Source: Hydractinia symbiolongicarpus
Taxonomy: Eukaryota > Cnidaria > Hydrozoa > Anthoathecata > Hydractiniidae
Assembly: GCF_029227915.1 (NCBI RefSeq)
Contig: NC_079885.1
Coordinates: forward strand, 6,574,001 to 6,638,000
Reading direction: 5' to 3'
DNA: 64,000 nucleotides
The translations under genes were made by a program, and so were the position numbers. Under the pieces are notes generated by a model. That model worked only from the letters and a program-made list of their open reading frames with translations. It was not told where the DNA came from and did not search any database. The number at the start of each line of letters is the position of its first letter. The first letter of the stretch is position 1. Positions 1 to 12,639 of the stretch are shown in pieces.

Positions 1-1552
1 GTCCCATTCTTCTTTCTTCTTATCACACTACTTTGCCTCTTTTCTGTGTTCGTTTTTCGCTCAACTTTCTGCTGTTCGCCTTTCATTTCGTCACTACTCA
101 TATACGACGTGTTCACGAAAATTTTTTTATTAATTTTAATTCTAAAAAACTCTTTCCACAGTAACAAATTTAACGCCTTTTTGTGTCTCTTTGTAGTATA
201 CCTTCCTCTATGCGTAAAAACAAATCAAGTGACACGAATCAACTGCGCATTCCGATTTTAATAGTTTAAACGCCAGACATAATACACATGCTGTTTTCTT
301 TTCGACCCCACACGTCTCTATTATTAGCTTAAGGTTGACAGCTCTCCGTGGTAGAGGCAAATTTTTAACATGACGGCGTCATGAAAAATAGTTGAAACAG
401 GAACGAAAACATTGCTGCCAAAATAGACGTTGCGATTTTTCATTTGTAGCCGTTTAGAGTAATAGATTAGTGTTTTCTTCGATTTTAGAATGACTTTTCA
501 AGAAAAAAAATTCCATGCTTTTTCAGGAGTGTTTTTATCATTCCATGACAACCACGAATTTTGTATTTTTTAACAAACGTCTATCATGATCTACAAAATA
601 GGACAAAATTAGCTTTATATTTCTTAACCAGGAAACTTCTGGTTAGTGAATAGTGAAAAAAACACCTAGAATATATTTAACGAATGTGCTGCCAAGAGAA
701 GTGACTTTGTTACGTGAGATCGCAACGTCGGTGCAGGTGACAGTAAAGAAAACGTGTCAAAATGAAATAAAGAATACATGTTTATATTTTCAACATTTAC
801 AGGAACGATATTATTCTTCCAGTGGAGAGCAATATAACTGAAGTCGAGTTTCATAACTGCAAACAATATCAAATTGTGTTTGAGATATAGCTGAGTTTCT
901 CTCATTGGTCAGGGGAATTTAAGAAAAAATTGTTGTTGTTTTAAGCATACAAAAACTCAAAGTGATATTCAGAAATATAAAAGAAGGCCCCAGTATACTA
1001 TTTTTAAACTTTTCAGCGTTCATCCCTCATGAAATCTTTTATCTAATAAATGAGAAAATATCGTTGTTACTTAAAACTGCATCATCAAGACCAAGAATTG
1101 CACGAGGAATATGTACGACAAAAACACCTGCAAGCAAGGCCCTTCCTGATCACGACATCAACGATGCGCGATAAATACTTTCGTTACAATTTTGTAGTAT
1201 ATATATTTTCTTCACCATTGATTCTTTTTTTGTTAAATGAAACGTGCCTTGTCTTAAATTGTTTACGTTTCCGAAGGGTTCGGAAAGTTTAAAATTCAAA
1301 ATGGACGGAAGAAGAAAAATAAATAAAATTCGAGTTTGTTTAAGCTAACCATGACAGGAAGAAGGTTTCACAATGTTTATTCAACAAATATAATTTTTAC
1401 AAATTTGTCTTTAACGAAATTTGTTTGTGCCGCGGAACTTATTTTTGTTGTTGTTGAAATTATTGTTTCTCTGTATATTATGTTTTCTATATTAGCAATA
1501 CCAGTATTCTGTCTGTTTGTGCGCAAGAAGGGAGTCGTACTGTGAAGACACA

Positions 1553-1600
1553 AAATGCGATATACAAAGGACGAGCAAACTCGTCAAATCGGGTTACAGA
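1553..1600 (+). mobile_element. mini-Helitron fragment (relic)
   Basis: The stretch reads ATGCGATATACAAAGGACG followed by AGCAAACTCGT. It is a degraded match to the conserved segment ATGCGGTATAAAAAGGACG followed by GGCGAACCCGT of the mini-Helitrons at 15.2 and 59.2 kb. The terminal hairpin and CTAG end are not recognisable, so this is a partial, old copy. Confidence 0.5.
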
Positions 1601-2187
1601 CTTGTGTATATAAACCTTCAATCCAATGCCTTTTCCTGCTAACTGCACTGTCCTCCCACCTTCCACTCCTCCCCTTTATTCGCATGTTGTATATATCTCA
1701 AGCTAGTAATATTTTAACTATGACATCACTAACTCAACTCAAAGAGACAAAATAAATACGTAAAAACGCGGACGTTAACTTTTCAATTTCTCATGACATG
1801 CGTGGTATTTAAACCTCTGCGGTAGATCGTACTCTTTTATGCATGTTTACATATGCTGATCTTTAGAAGTACCAATAATCTTAAACTTTGATCCCCTCTC
1901 CCCGCGTAAACATTATTCTTTAAGTCGAAAAAAATTGTATTGTTTTTTAAAAAAGGAAATCAAAATCGCCATTTTTCTTCTTCTGATCTTAATCATGTTT
2001 GCACACATAATATTGGAATTTGAACTAAAAAACATAATCTTAAAGCACTTAAAAATTGAACTGCTAGATACGCACACGTATATAAAATTCATTAAATGTT
2101 TCTCAGATTACAGCGTATCTGAGAGAAGATAGATCACATGACGAAATGTATGTTAGAAAATATTCCTTTTTTGTTGTGCTTGTGTAT

Positions 2188-2250
2188 TAGAAGTAAGTCG
2201 TCAGCCCGTGTCGTCAGCCCGTAAAAAAATCAACGACTTCGCCCGATCCT
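2188..2250 (-). mobile_element. mini-Helitron 3' end fragment (relic)
   Basis: On the + strand AGTCGTCAGCCCGT is repeated twice and then followed by a degraded hairpin and TTCGCCCG. This matches the inverted 3' end at 44042 (AGTCGTTAGCCCGTGG, hairpin, GGTTCGCCCG). The internal duplication and mismatches mark it as a relic. Confidence 0.5.
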
Positions 2251-5200
2251 GAAAATTATTATACATTGTATATATTCCGAGTACTCTATTTCGTGGTGAC
2301 TTAACATAAAAGAAGCAATTCTGCTACCATTTTGAAAAAATTAAGGAGATATATATGTAGTATTTCATGCTTCATGCTACATAAAAACAGTCGGTCAATT
2401 TTGTGACTTGTTAAATTTATTTACCAGAATAGAGTAAAAGGGACAATTGCTTTGTAAAAATATTGCATTTAAAGATTTGCTAAAATGGTTCCCTGTCGCT
2501 GTAATCATGAATACAAACGTGTTGAACTGAAGAGCAATCTATAATGTTTCCTACCATGTAAATTGTACAATTCACATTAAGCGCTGCATTTTAACATGGT
2601 AAGTGTGAACTCAACTGTCCGAAACACAGACCCCTCTATGTTCTTGTTGATACAATCATCAGTCTCTAACAAGTAACTTTTTGACAGATAACTTCACGGA
2701 GATTGCTTTAGTAACTTGATTATTGATCCTCTTCACTCATTGTAACATGAGAATCAGTGACCACATTTAAGATAGTTTAACATTTTCAACTTATGTAATA
2801 CTGGGATTGCTTAACAATTTAGAATGCATCAGCAACCTTCTTTCCAGGACTCATACTCGACCCAGACCTTTTGGCTTGGAGTACTCATCGGCTTATATGC
2901 GTGCTGCACAAAAGATTTGGGTTTAAGGTTTGATCAAACACATACAGGAGTACATATACTCAGCAGGGCTACCACAATTATAGGATCAACGTGTTATGTT
3001 AAAGATTTAGAAAAAAAGAGAGCTTGAAGTAATGTTTAACAAACATAAATACACAATAATCAACAAAACAGACCGTTATCATTAATCCTTGTTTTGATCT
3101 TTTAGAAAGAAAATCTAATCGCTTTAAGAGAATTAATATTCGTTTTTTTTGCATGTTCCTAGATGGTGGCGGTTTGCTTGTTTTAGGTTGGAAGAAACAA
3201 TACGTACTTTTCCTTTTTTGTTGTTATACCTGAATAGAGACACTGACAAGACCCGAAGATAGAGTTATAGTCATGCATTGGGGAAATCTTGTTTCCAACT
3301 ACAGAAATGAGAAAAAGATAGTAGCTAAACAAAAAAAGGAATGCATGGACGAAGAAAAGTCAAAGCGTGATAGATTTGTTCTTGTCTCATATATAATAAG
3401 CAAATCATTCCGTACAGAAAACTATTTTGCGACCTTATTCTCAGACTTCCACGGTGTTTTGCACACCCGAGAAATGTTACAAACTAAGAAGCCCCGGGAA
3501 GGAAGTTGCTAATGGTCGTTATGGTAGCATGCATTACGAAATTGGATCAACATCTGTTTCGACGCGTTTCGGGTGTCAACACAAACATTTCCTGTCAACT
3601 ACACTCTCCTTCCACTTCCCCTTCATCCAATAGCGGCATAGGACTTATGTTTTTATTTAAAATGGTTATATCACGCATGATGATCAGGCTATCTTTTAAT
3701 CCATTATTCAACAAAACATAATTTTGCAATTAATGTATTTTTCCTCTTTTGTTTTCATTAGATGAAATTTAGTCTCAAAATCTTAATGACGTCATTGACG
3801 CCAGTGACAATAAATAAAATATAGAAAAACAACAACAAGTTCTCGTTAAAAATTGTGTATTTACATCAATCACATGTGCACATCAAAATGGATTGTCCAA
3901 ACATGTCAGTTGTGTGCTATCTCCAACAGTGAGAATTGTTTATGGACAAAAACATCCGAAATCTTGCAAGCAAACAAATTCCTTTGACAATTTCGTAACT
4001 GTTTAATGAAATCATAAAAAATACGTCAACGGGAAGGCAATATGAGAAAATATTCATTTGTAAGGATTTTTTTATAATTGATTATATTTTTTCTTTATTT
4101 ATGTTGTATATTATTTCATAAAATGCATATAATAACAATAAAAATAGAGAGTAAACATCATTGACAATTAAACAGATTATGGTATTCCTTCCAGCAAATA
4201 CACATTTTATATGTTGAAATTAATTATGTTAATTATGTCAAATATTTCCTTATAAAAATCTCATTTGGTTTGGTTGCTTTGGCTGGAAAGAGCGAAATCA
4301 TTTGAAAAAGTGAATTAAAATTCAGAACGCTCCACTATTAAAACCATTAACTAAAATTATTCAATTTTATTAAGCAACTTTAATTTTTCACTGGGCTAAA
4401 ATTTGAAAGCCCAAGCATTATTACCCAAATAATACCTGGATTACTTGTATTTACAATAGGCGAATACCCAGAGTCTTCTCTCCTTCCCTAAATTCTAACG
4501 TGAACTGAAAATTAATTAATAAATTAACTCCAAATATTTCACCCAGGAAGTTAGGAAAAATTAGGACAAATTAAATTAATATAACCTGGTGATTGCAACG
4601 AAGTTTTAACTTCAAGATGTATATCCTTATTGTGCGTGTTTAAATGCACATACTTTAGAAAATTGTTTCCAACCCCCTTTTTTTATTAATTCCATCTGCT
4701 CTAATTTTTTCTTTATATTCTTTTAATGCTAAAAATAAAGGTAATTTTACAAAGGACAATAACATAGAACCATTACGCAAAAAATTCCACACACTAACCA
4801 ACCCACAACATTATGCAGCAAAAATACTGCCGTGCCACGAACAGCCGTGGTACAGCTGCTGATTGAAAATTCGTGATGCCTGAGATAATTTCAAAGAACA
4901 GATCCGCTGGTCTGGAATATCCCGTAAAATCTTAACAATTGTTTAGTTTTTGTAATATTTAGTTAGCATTAAATCAGGTATAAGGTTTGCTAAAAGATTT
5001 ACTGTTTTTATATTAAGGGGTAATAATTTGAAGCTGCTTGTTTAAAAAAGGTGAATTTGCGGCTTAAAACTTTATACTCACATTATACCCAGAAAATCTC
5101 TTCATTAGAAGTTTATTACAAAATACCAGTTTTTACTTTTGTCCTTGAATCATTCATTTTATGTTCAGTATTTTTACACATTTGCCAAACTGGTGGTTAT

Positions 5201-6704
5201 TCAGAAACAATATTAGATCTTTCTCTACAGTGATAGCCACGCTTCGACCACACTGCTTTTTTAAAAACAATACACAAGTTAAAGATCAAAATAGCAAATA
5301 TGCTATTAGTTGAATAGCATGACGAAAATATTTTTATTTTTATTACTGAACTTAGTAAACTATTTCATGAGTAAAGATAAAGAAAATAAAGATTTGTAAA
5401 CAAAGCTGAAACCGCCCTATTGCACGTTCGATTTGTTGGTGAAAGTCTCCGGTCTGTGTAGCTATTTATCAAATTTGACGCCATCTCATCACAACAAACT
5501 TTATCGTTCGAAGTTGGATGTATGTTGTGAAAAAGCGAACCAAATTACGAAAAGAATATTATTATTGGCTGTGAAAGATGTTTATAAAGTTCCAAGAAGT
5601 ATTAACGAAGGTTATAAAATGCTGGCACTACGATTGTATGTAAAATATTCTTGGTTCTCTTGAGTTAAAGGTTTTATTCTTAATTTTTATTGGTAAGTAC
5701 ATCTCAAACTTGCTTCTTTTTTTACCCACACAGCCATAAAAACTTTGTATAAATGTTGCTAGGAAGGAATATGGATATTTATTTATAAAACATAGTTATT
5801 TGTGTGTCGTTACAGTAGTTATTTTAGTAGATTTTGTGACGTTCCTTAATTTTGCTACCTCGCCGAAAACTTATTTTAGGGCTGCCACAAAAAAGTTTTT
5901 GTTCGCCTCTACTTTAAATGGTGTTGTCATGTGAGTGTTATTGGTTTTTCATTTCAAACAAAACCAAAACGAAGAGAAGGGAAATATTTTTGCTACAAAA
6001 CGCTATATTTTGCATGTGTGGGATGACATAGCGTTGTTAAACCCATTATTTTGATTCTAATTTTTAAATGGTATCAAGTCATGGTTTTAAATTCAACGTG
6101 ATGAGAACACCAACAAAACTCATTGAAGGGGAAAAGTTTGGATAGAATGGACAGACAATGTCATATTGTATTGACGGTTTGTTTAAGTCAGCGATAAACA
6201 TTTATCCAGGAATTAACGATGGATTTTTTATTGACTTTTTGAAACAAAAAAACAATACTCCACATAACTTTTATATGACATAAATCACAGTGTCAAACTG
6301 TTGCTAGATGGCACGCACGTTCAGAGTGTGGTAACGGTACTAGCACATTTTCAACCTCTTATCCAAGACTCTTCTAAGCCTTTTAAATAACCGTTGTTAT
6401 CACAATGCATGCAAGGCAAATTCTGGGTCATTGTTGAGTCACACTTAACTTAGATAGAAGGTACCATGCACTTCAAACCTGCTGACAATAATAAACATTT
6501 GGAAAGACCGTTGCATCAGGACTTTCACTTGTTAGTTAGCATTGGAAATCTATAAGTAGGCAATACTACTTAACTTGGACATAATTTGACTGTTTTGTGA
6601 AGCAATAAAATTTAAGTTGTGCAATTTTGCCAGGGCGTTGATAAATTAAAATCTTGCTAAACACAGCTGTGTTATAAACGGTGATAATTCCTTGTGAAAC
6701 TCAA

Positions 6705-7065
6705 CCCTAGCGGTCCAATTCACCCTGACGATATTTTTTGTTATGTTGCGTGGTTATAATACTTTTTGATTTTCATATTTATATATCAGGCGTATGCGAA
6801 ATTTTCAGGTCCCGTACCTCTCAAAGCCTCAGATATTGGCCATTAATCGAGACTACCCCTAAAAATCTCCATGAAATTCTTATAGTCAAGAAAATATAAT
6901 AACTTTCTTTAGGATCATCCTTCGAACTTTAAAGTTACTAAACAACTTAATTTCATCGTGGGTAATCATTCGGTAAATTTGGATACGTGATCAATCCAAT
7001 TTTTCGATTTATCGGACCTTATTCGAAAATTGGGTGAAGTCCGAAAAACCCTGGACTGAATAGGG
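6705..7065 (+). mobile_element. piggyBac-like TTAA MITE, internally deleted copy
   Basis: The ends read CCCTAGCGGTCC and CTGGACTGAATAGGG, flanked by TCAA (a decayed TTAA) and TTAA. The interior contains the 'ATATTGGCCATTAATCGAGACTACCCCT' region in altered form, also found in the 761-bp copy at 45.17 kb and, inverted, at 15.39 kb. About half of the element is missing. There is no coding capacity. The CCC-initial termini and TTAA target are typical of piggyBac-derived MITEs; the superfamily assignment is inferred from the ends alone. Confidence 0.75.
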
Positions 7066-8759
7066 TTAAACCCCAATGCCGATGTAAAATGTTTCGTCGT
7101 ACTTGGTATTCCATTTTGTATTTTTCATCCCCTGCAAATATTTTCCTTACACCAAGCTTATTTTGTATATTACGCCCTATCTATTCTTTTCAAATCCATG
7201 ATATTGCAGTGGGACGAATACTCTTTGTTCTGAATTAAACAGAGTAGATGGTGGATGGATGGAAGAATATTTCTTATAGATTTATCTTCCATTAGCACCA
7301 CTACTGTTGCGTAAGATGAATTTTATTAATAATACGTGATTGTCGTAAAAGTATAAAGGCACATGCGTCATTTTGTAATCTTTATATACTCAAGTATTTT
7401 GATATGTAGATTAATTCCAAATCAAACATTAAAAAAATCGATTAATCTCTTGCGAGCCCTTGTCATTCTAATGCGTGCTTTATTTTTACCATTAAAATGC
7501 AACAAACAAACTCGTCCCTAGCGCTTTTTGCCTCTTTTTAGGGCGCTGGGGACGAGTATGCAAAAAAAGACTTGAAAACGAAATAAAGGCCATTGTATTT
7601 TTATATATTGACTGTACGTTTTTCCGAGCTTTTCATGTTGTTATCGATAATATTGTTGAAAAGTTGATGGTAAGTCCTCACATTTGAGCCGCAACAGAGC
7701 AACTGCACCACAACCACAACTCCACCTACTGAAGCCGCAACTGCGCCACAACCGTAACCGTAACCATAACGCAACTGCACCGGGATAAAAGATGTCATCA
7801 GAAGTTCTAATCGTTACAATGATCGGTTGACATTATTATGCATATGACTGATCCCACAACCATTAAGAATCCAACTTCTATCACTAAGCTATCAGTTGTC
7901 GCTATGGGAATGACCAGACATACTTTAATTAAAAGACTAAGTAAGACTTCTTTCTTTTCGTTTTGCTGACATATTTGTTTTGTTAATAGGTGTCTAGACA
8001 CAATCAAGCTGTAGTCTCGACATATTAAAACTTTTTATCGTACGTGTAAAACGAGCCTTATAATAATGCTTATTTTGAGACTTTACCCTGGAGCGCTAAA
8101 GTTCGTATCTCAGAAAATAATAGTAACTTTAATACTTCGTTATAAATACCAGTATTCTTTCCCCATGATAATTTGATCACCGATAACAAAATTTTTTCTT
8201 TTTCAGTGTTAAGTACACTTTAGTTACCTTACTCGTATTAATTTTCTGGATACTAATTATCACACATTCACGCGAAAATTTAATTGCGCAGTTTAATTAA
8301 AAAACGCATCGATTTTTTGTCTCAAACCCTGAATTTTGTAATTGTAATTGTAAAACAAATAAAGTACCGTAAAATTAAGTTACTCTTTGTTTTAACGATT
8401 AGATTTTTTGCGCAAAATATACAAATAAAATATCCGTATTTCTTAATTTCATTTGAGAGAAAGTACAAAAACACACGAAACGAATGCGATAAACACGATA
8501 ATATGTATAGTAATATGTAAGTTAAAATACAGTGAATTTTCTATATTTCAAACTAGCAAGGGGCTGAAAGATTTGTTCAAGACAGAAAGAATTCGCGACA
8601 GAATGGAGCAGAAGGGAGAGAAAAAGGCAAAATAGTTTGTTGGAAAAAGAGAAATGTTGGAGAAAACGAGAGCTTACTATCTATATCAGTAATATTGTAT
8701 GATTACTGATACAAGTCTAGATTTGCAGTAACTAAACACGTAAGTAAGTAACAGGAAGC
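7066..8759. other. no recognisable gene; one 46-bp palindromic MITE
   Basis: No gene is supported here. At 7511-7556 a near-palindrome runs from CTCGTCCCTAGCGC to GCGCTGGGGACGAG. It belongs to the CCTCG...CGAGG MITE group seen at 10.6 and 11.4 kb. The short open frames at 7.6-8.6 kb have no recognisable similarity. Confidence 0.5.
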
Positions 8760-8993
8760 TTAATGTCATTGGGGATTCCATCCTAATGGCTGGCTTTTCC
8801 TTCCCTCTGACCGTAACTATGGTACATAACCGTCAGAGATACGTATAGCATTGCTCTAACTTGCTCGCGATTAGCGTTCAGCAGATTGCACCAAATGAAC
8901 CAAAAACACTACATTTCAAGTGCGCCGATGTGGGGATTCGAACCTGACACCTTGTGATTACAAATCGAATGCGCTACCACTACACCATCTCCA
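8760..8993 (-). mobile_element. tRNA-derived SINE, copy 1
   Basis: On the - strand the head contains an A-box-like GATGGTGTAGTGGTAGCGC (8971-8989) and a B-box GGTTCGAATCC (8934-8944). These are the split polymerase III promoter of tRNA-derived SINEs. The anticodon stem and acceptor stem do not pair properly, so it is not a functional tRNA. A body of about 170 bp follows, including TACCATAGTTACGGT. A second, more decayed copy at 25.83-25.96 kb shares both the head and this body segment, which shows it is a dispersed family. Confidence 0.7.
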
Positions 8994-9146
8994 CAATTCA
9001 AGCATTTGCAATAACTAATCAACTACAAATTTGACAAATTGAAACAATGCTTTCGTAGCTAGAAGTGCGAGCCGCGTACTTTCGTGTTGAACAATTCCGG
9101 GGTGAACCATTCAAAAATGGACACGCAGATGTACGATGATAAACCT

Positions 9147-9446
9147 CAGGGACGGCGCCACTAGGGGAGCTGCCCCCTTTTTGCTGAGTAATAATTTTTT
9201 TTATTTTCTGCCCATAAAAAAATTGACGTTATCCAACCAGAGAACCTGCAGGCTATCTCAGTTACAGCGCCATCTGGACCCCAAAGTATAGCCGTTTTGC
9301 GTGTTTTAGGACTCTTAAAATGCGTTGGCTTCCAGGACCCCAGTTGTTTCGGCAACTCGCTTCGCTCGTTGGTTGTTACTAAAATCTCAAAATCTCCCAC
9401 TATGCCTAAGCTCCCCTCCACTTTGGAAATTGTGGCGCCGCCCCTG
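9147..9446. mobile_element. hAT-like MITE with 5-bp target duplication
   Basis: Inverted ends CAGGGACGGCGCCAC and GTGGCGCCGCCCCTG lie between direct AACCT copies (9142-9146 and 9447-9451). hAT elements start CAGNGG; most duplicate 8 bp, but a subset duplicates 5 bp. The 300-bp interior has no credible coding sequence. A larger element with similar ends and also a 5-bp duplication lies at 50.03 kb. Confidence 0.7.
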
Positions 9447-9872
9447 AACCTTCATCCACACACAAATTATATCTTGGGAAATAGATGGCGATTCTTATAG
9501 TCAGGGAAGTTGCAATCAACCTATTATATTTTTCTTACTATAAACGTAAACAAATACCCAGGTTGTCTATTTTTTAGTTTCTTTAAACTCGTTTAGAAGG
9601 CTTTTGTCTTTATGACAAATTTTCTCGTGATAACGGCTTAGCGCACGATAACCTGGAAACTAGGATATTCTTTACTAAATTAATCTCACGTTATCAACCA
9701 AACTTTGTCTGGTCAACCAAGACCAAGGTTATATTATCCAGGTAAACGTAGCTCGAGAGTACAGTCGTTACGTTTTTTAAATAAATGTCTTCCTCTTGAG
9801 GTATTTTAATAGCGATTATCTTGTTCTTTACTGACACTCTGTTTCCAAGCCCGTTCAACCTAGCTTTGTGAT

Positions 9873-12635
9873 TTATGGTATATCTTCATCTTCACCTTCA
9901 TCGATCGTGAAACATCTTCTTCTGGCAAACTAGAAAAAAGTCATTTTCTTAAAATTTCATAAAAATGTGTAAAGAATCCTTAAAAGGTTGAAGGGGGTAC
10001 GAAACGAGATGACGCTTTCGCCTGCAGTGACTTACACGTAATTCGATTAATAAAATTATTCATAAGTTAATTTACGGCTGCTATTTGTAGCAGTAGTACT
10101 TCTTTTTCAACATAATTTATCTCCTTTGTGCCATCTCCATCAGAGAAGAACCAAAATGCTTCATTATGAAATATTGAAATTTCCAAACCTGTTCAACTGT
10201 ATTAATTTGTGATTCGTTGCAATCACCTGATATAGATGGAACTCTTTGCTAAAACGGCGAGAAAAAAATGTGATTCAGAGCTAAAAGTAATATGTCAAAA
10301 TATGTTAAAAATCTAAAGACAATGAAATACGGAGGAGTAAAAAGTGAAGGAAACGATTTCATAAAAAAAAGACTTTCCTCTACTCCAATTTAACACTATT
10401 GAAATTAAAGGGGAGACCCTACCCCCGGGCTCCAATGTAAAGGCCTTTCAGTAAGATTACTATAATTGCAAAATTTCCTAAAAAGTCTTTATTTTTATGG
10501 AACCGAAGATAAAATAAATGTAGTTTATTATGGTTTAAAAAAATGTACGTAGAATTTTTTTTATAACTACGAAATTAAGAAAAAATGTAAAAACACAAAG
10601 CCGGTTCCAGTCAACCTCGCCCCAAGGGTTTTTGCATTTTTGACATCGAGCGCTAGCGGTCCTGGCATAGGCAACAAACCTGGGGACGAGGGTAGGTTCC
10701 AGTAATACCCTTTGTTCAGCACAGTTTCGCCTAAAGTATGCTACCACGTTTTTTATGATAAAAAACATATTTGGTAACTTCGGAACAAAAAAATACTAAA
10801 AAAATGTGGTACAATATTTTAGCCTTGGGTGTCAGCAACACCATGATGTAACTCTCTTCAGCAGAGCTTTAATACCTTTGGCACATGAACTAAAGTCGGG
10901 GAGAAACGTAAATAAACATTTTTAACAACTTTCGCACTTTTTACACCTGCCATGTCTACTAACTCACTTGAAGCCTGGTTCACATTATGATTATATTTTC
11001 ACTACCATACTCAACATTATTTTCAAATTGTTGTTAAAGATGGCAGCGAATGAAATTAGTCAAGAGAAAATAATGGATAAAATGTTCCAAGAAATGAGAG
11101 ATTATAAGATAATGAGATTAATTTTTTCAACTGTGTTAAAAAAGTGTGTGATTGCGGAATAACACATGGTGTGCCTGCTATGAGAAAAGGACATTTTCCT
11201 AATTTTAAACCATTTATAAAAATGACGCGTAGGTTGTTATATTTCTAGAAAGCTAAGATTTTGTTTCAAATAGCTGTGTGAAGCTTCGGCACAGACGCAG
11301 AGTAATACTATGCTGACAGCCGATCCCCAATTTCTGCTACAGATGGACAAAACAGCGATTTAGGCTATTTGTAACCTCGCTTCCAGGGCATTTTGCCTCT
11401 TGTTGATAAAGTAAATGTAATCAAAGGTCACAAGACCCAGGGGACGAGGTTGAGCTAATATGTACAACGGGCAATTACCTAATAAATAGAAAACCCTGTG
11501 GATTCTTGCACGGGCTAACAACCAGTTAATATTACTCTGTACCGTATTTTGTTCAAAATGGTCAAAACTTTGTGCCCGAAATATGTGCGAAGGGCGAAAA
11601 CCTGATGATAGGAATATTGAAAAACGGACGATCTCTTGTTTTTTTTCCACGGTCTAAACTTGTTTTTAAAACAATGTTTTTACTTTTGCATAAGAAGCAA
11701 AAAGAATTACGATTTTACATAAAACATTCGGTTAATTTATACTTATCATTTCTTAAGATTGCTTATATAAAATTTTATGAATTCAAGTGTACTGCTACTT
11801 ACATACACAAAAATTTGTACCTTTTCAATTTATTAGCCTTAACAGACACAGGGACCTAATCTGCGTATCTATTACATAAAATTAAACTTACGTTTTCTGT
11901 TCCCCCATTTCCGCGCTTCCGAAACTTCACAACACAGTATACAGAAAAGATAACTACCACAAGACCAATAAAAGATACCAAACATATTTTTGTTATGAAG
12001 ATTCTCCTTCTTCCTTTTTCTTTTAGCTTATATTCGTTCTCTTTGTTTGGATAAGCAAGACATGATTCATATTCTAAAGTACCAAACTGTTTCCACGTAA
12101 GAGATTCACAGGGATATATGTGATATGTGAAATTTTTCTTGAGACAAACATTGAATTCAGTGATTTGTTTTCTTCCACAACAGTTGAGGTCTTTTTTGTT
12201 ATTCACACTGATAGTCATGACGAACACTGGATACTTGCAAAACACTTGGATTCTTGTGCCCAAATTAATGGTCACACGTTCCAGATTACTACATGAACAG
12301 CTGAGAAGGTTATTGCTCAAAACTATTGATAAATTCTTAGTAACTCTGTCCATAGATGGAAGTTTTCTTATTAAATTGTTATCCAGAAATATTCTTTTCA
12401 ACTTGGGTAAAACTGTTATTGTTGCTATGGGAACTTCTGTAAATAGATTAGCTGACAAATCAAGCTCCTTTAACTCTGTAAAGTTTTCCAATCTCTCTTT
12501 CAGAACGAGGTCATTGTATATATTTTGATTACTCAAATTTAGCTTTAAGATTCGGACAGTATGTTGACTATAGTTTACGTACATGCCATGTCCAACATTT
12601 ATAAGTAAAGTTACCAATGCTACTACAAGCTTCAT
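9873..12635 (-). CDS. small leucine-rich-repeat type I membrane protein, two exons
   Basis: Exon 1 is 12635-11892 (248 codons) and ends at a consensus donor, AAC|GTAAGT. The next acceptor that keeps phase 0 is a TTTTTTCTAG at 9930-9939, giving exon 2 at 9929-9873 (18 codons plus TAA). The predicted protein has 266 residues. In order: signal peptide (about 1-17); leucine-rich repeats around 27-39, 55-69, 78-95 and 103-112; a Cys-rich cap (CSCSNL near 113) with further cysteines to 192; one transmembrane helix (212-236); a basic stop-transfer KFRKRGNGG; and a short acidic tail ending DEGEDEDIP. It is probably a cell-surface or adhesion-type receptor. No TIR, kinase or Ig domain is visible, so signalling would need a partner. 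Without the splice, exon 1 would read through 11 more codons. The intron contains two small MITEs and a Helitron end. Exon 1 is strong; exon 2 is inferred from splice sites and phase. Confidence 0.72.
10611..10694. mobile_element. 84-bp MITE, CCTCG-type ends, 8-bp target duplication
   Basis: The element runs from TCAACCTCGCCCCAAGGG to CCTGGGGACGAGGGTA. It is flanked by perfect direct repeats GGTTCCAG (10603-10610 and 10695-10702). It lies in the intron of the LRR gene. The terminal motif is shared with the elements at 7511 and 11372 and, more loosely, with the ends of the 5.5-kb element at 48.49-54.04 kb. Confidence 0.75.
11372..11454. mobile_element. 83-bp MITE of the CCTCG group
   Basis: The ends read TAACCTCGCTTCCAGGG and CCAGGGGACGAGGTTGA. 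Flanks GCTATTTG and GCTAATAT are a plausible decayed 8-bp duplication. It lies in the LRR gene intron. About 50 bp further on (11503-11526) is a Helitron-type 3' end, CTGTGGATTCTTGCACGGG followed by CTAACAACCAG. Confidence 0.6.
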
Positions 12636-12639
12636 TTTT

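Larger units (their letters stand above)
1..6704. other. no recognisable gene; relic repeats only
   Basis: I found no open frame here with a recognisable domain, or with exon-like borders that join in phase. Open frames are short (under about 80 codons), AT-rich and unlike known families. Two pieces resemble the mini-Helitron 3' end described at 44 kb: about 1553-1600 on the + strand and about 2188-2250 on the - strand. Most of the rest is low-complexity AT-rich sequence. Small exons or UTRs of genes lying outside the window cannot be excluded. Confidence 0.5.

Noticed and set aside
5433-5663. 76-codon + strand frame (KANQITKRILLLAVKDVYKVP region)
   Set aside because: It has no ATG, no recognisable domain and no convincing splice borders. 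It could be an exon, but nothing supports that.
8928-8993. Functional tRNA gene on the - strand (anticodon TGT)
   Set aside because: A and B boxes are present, but acceptor, anticodon and T stems mispair, and a SINE body follows. A second copy shares that body.
12127-12528. 133-codon + strand frame opposite the LRR exon
   Set aside because: It is the antisense shadow of the LRR repeats; the - strand frame has signal peptide, LRR and TM features.
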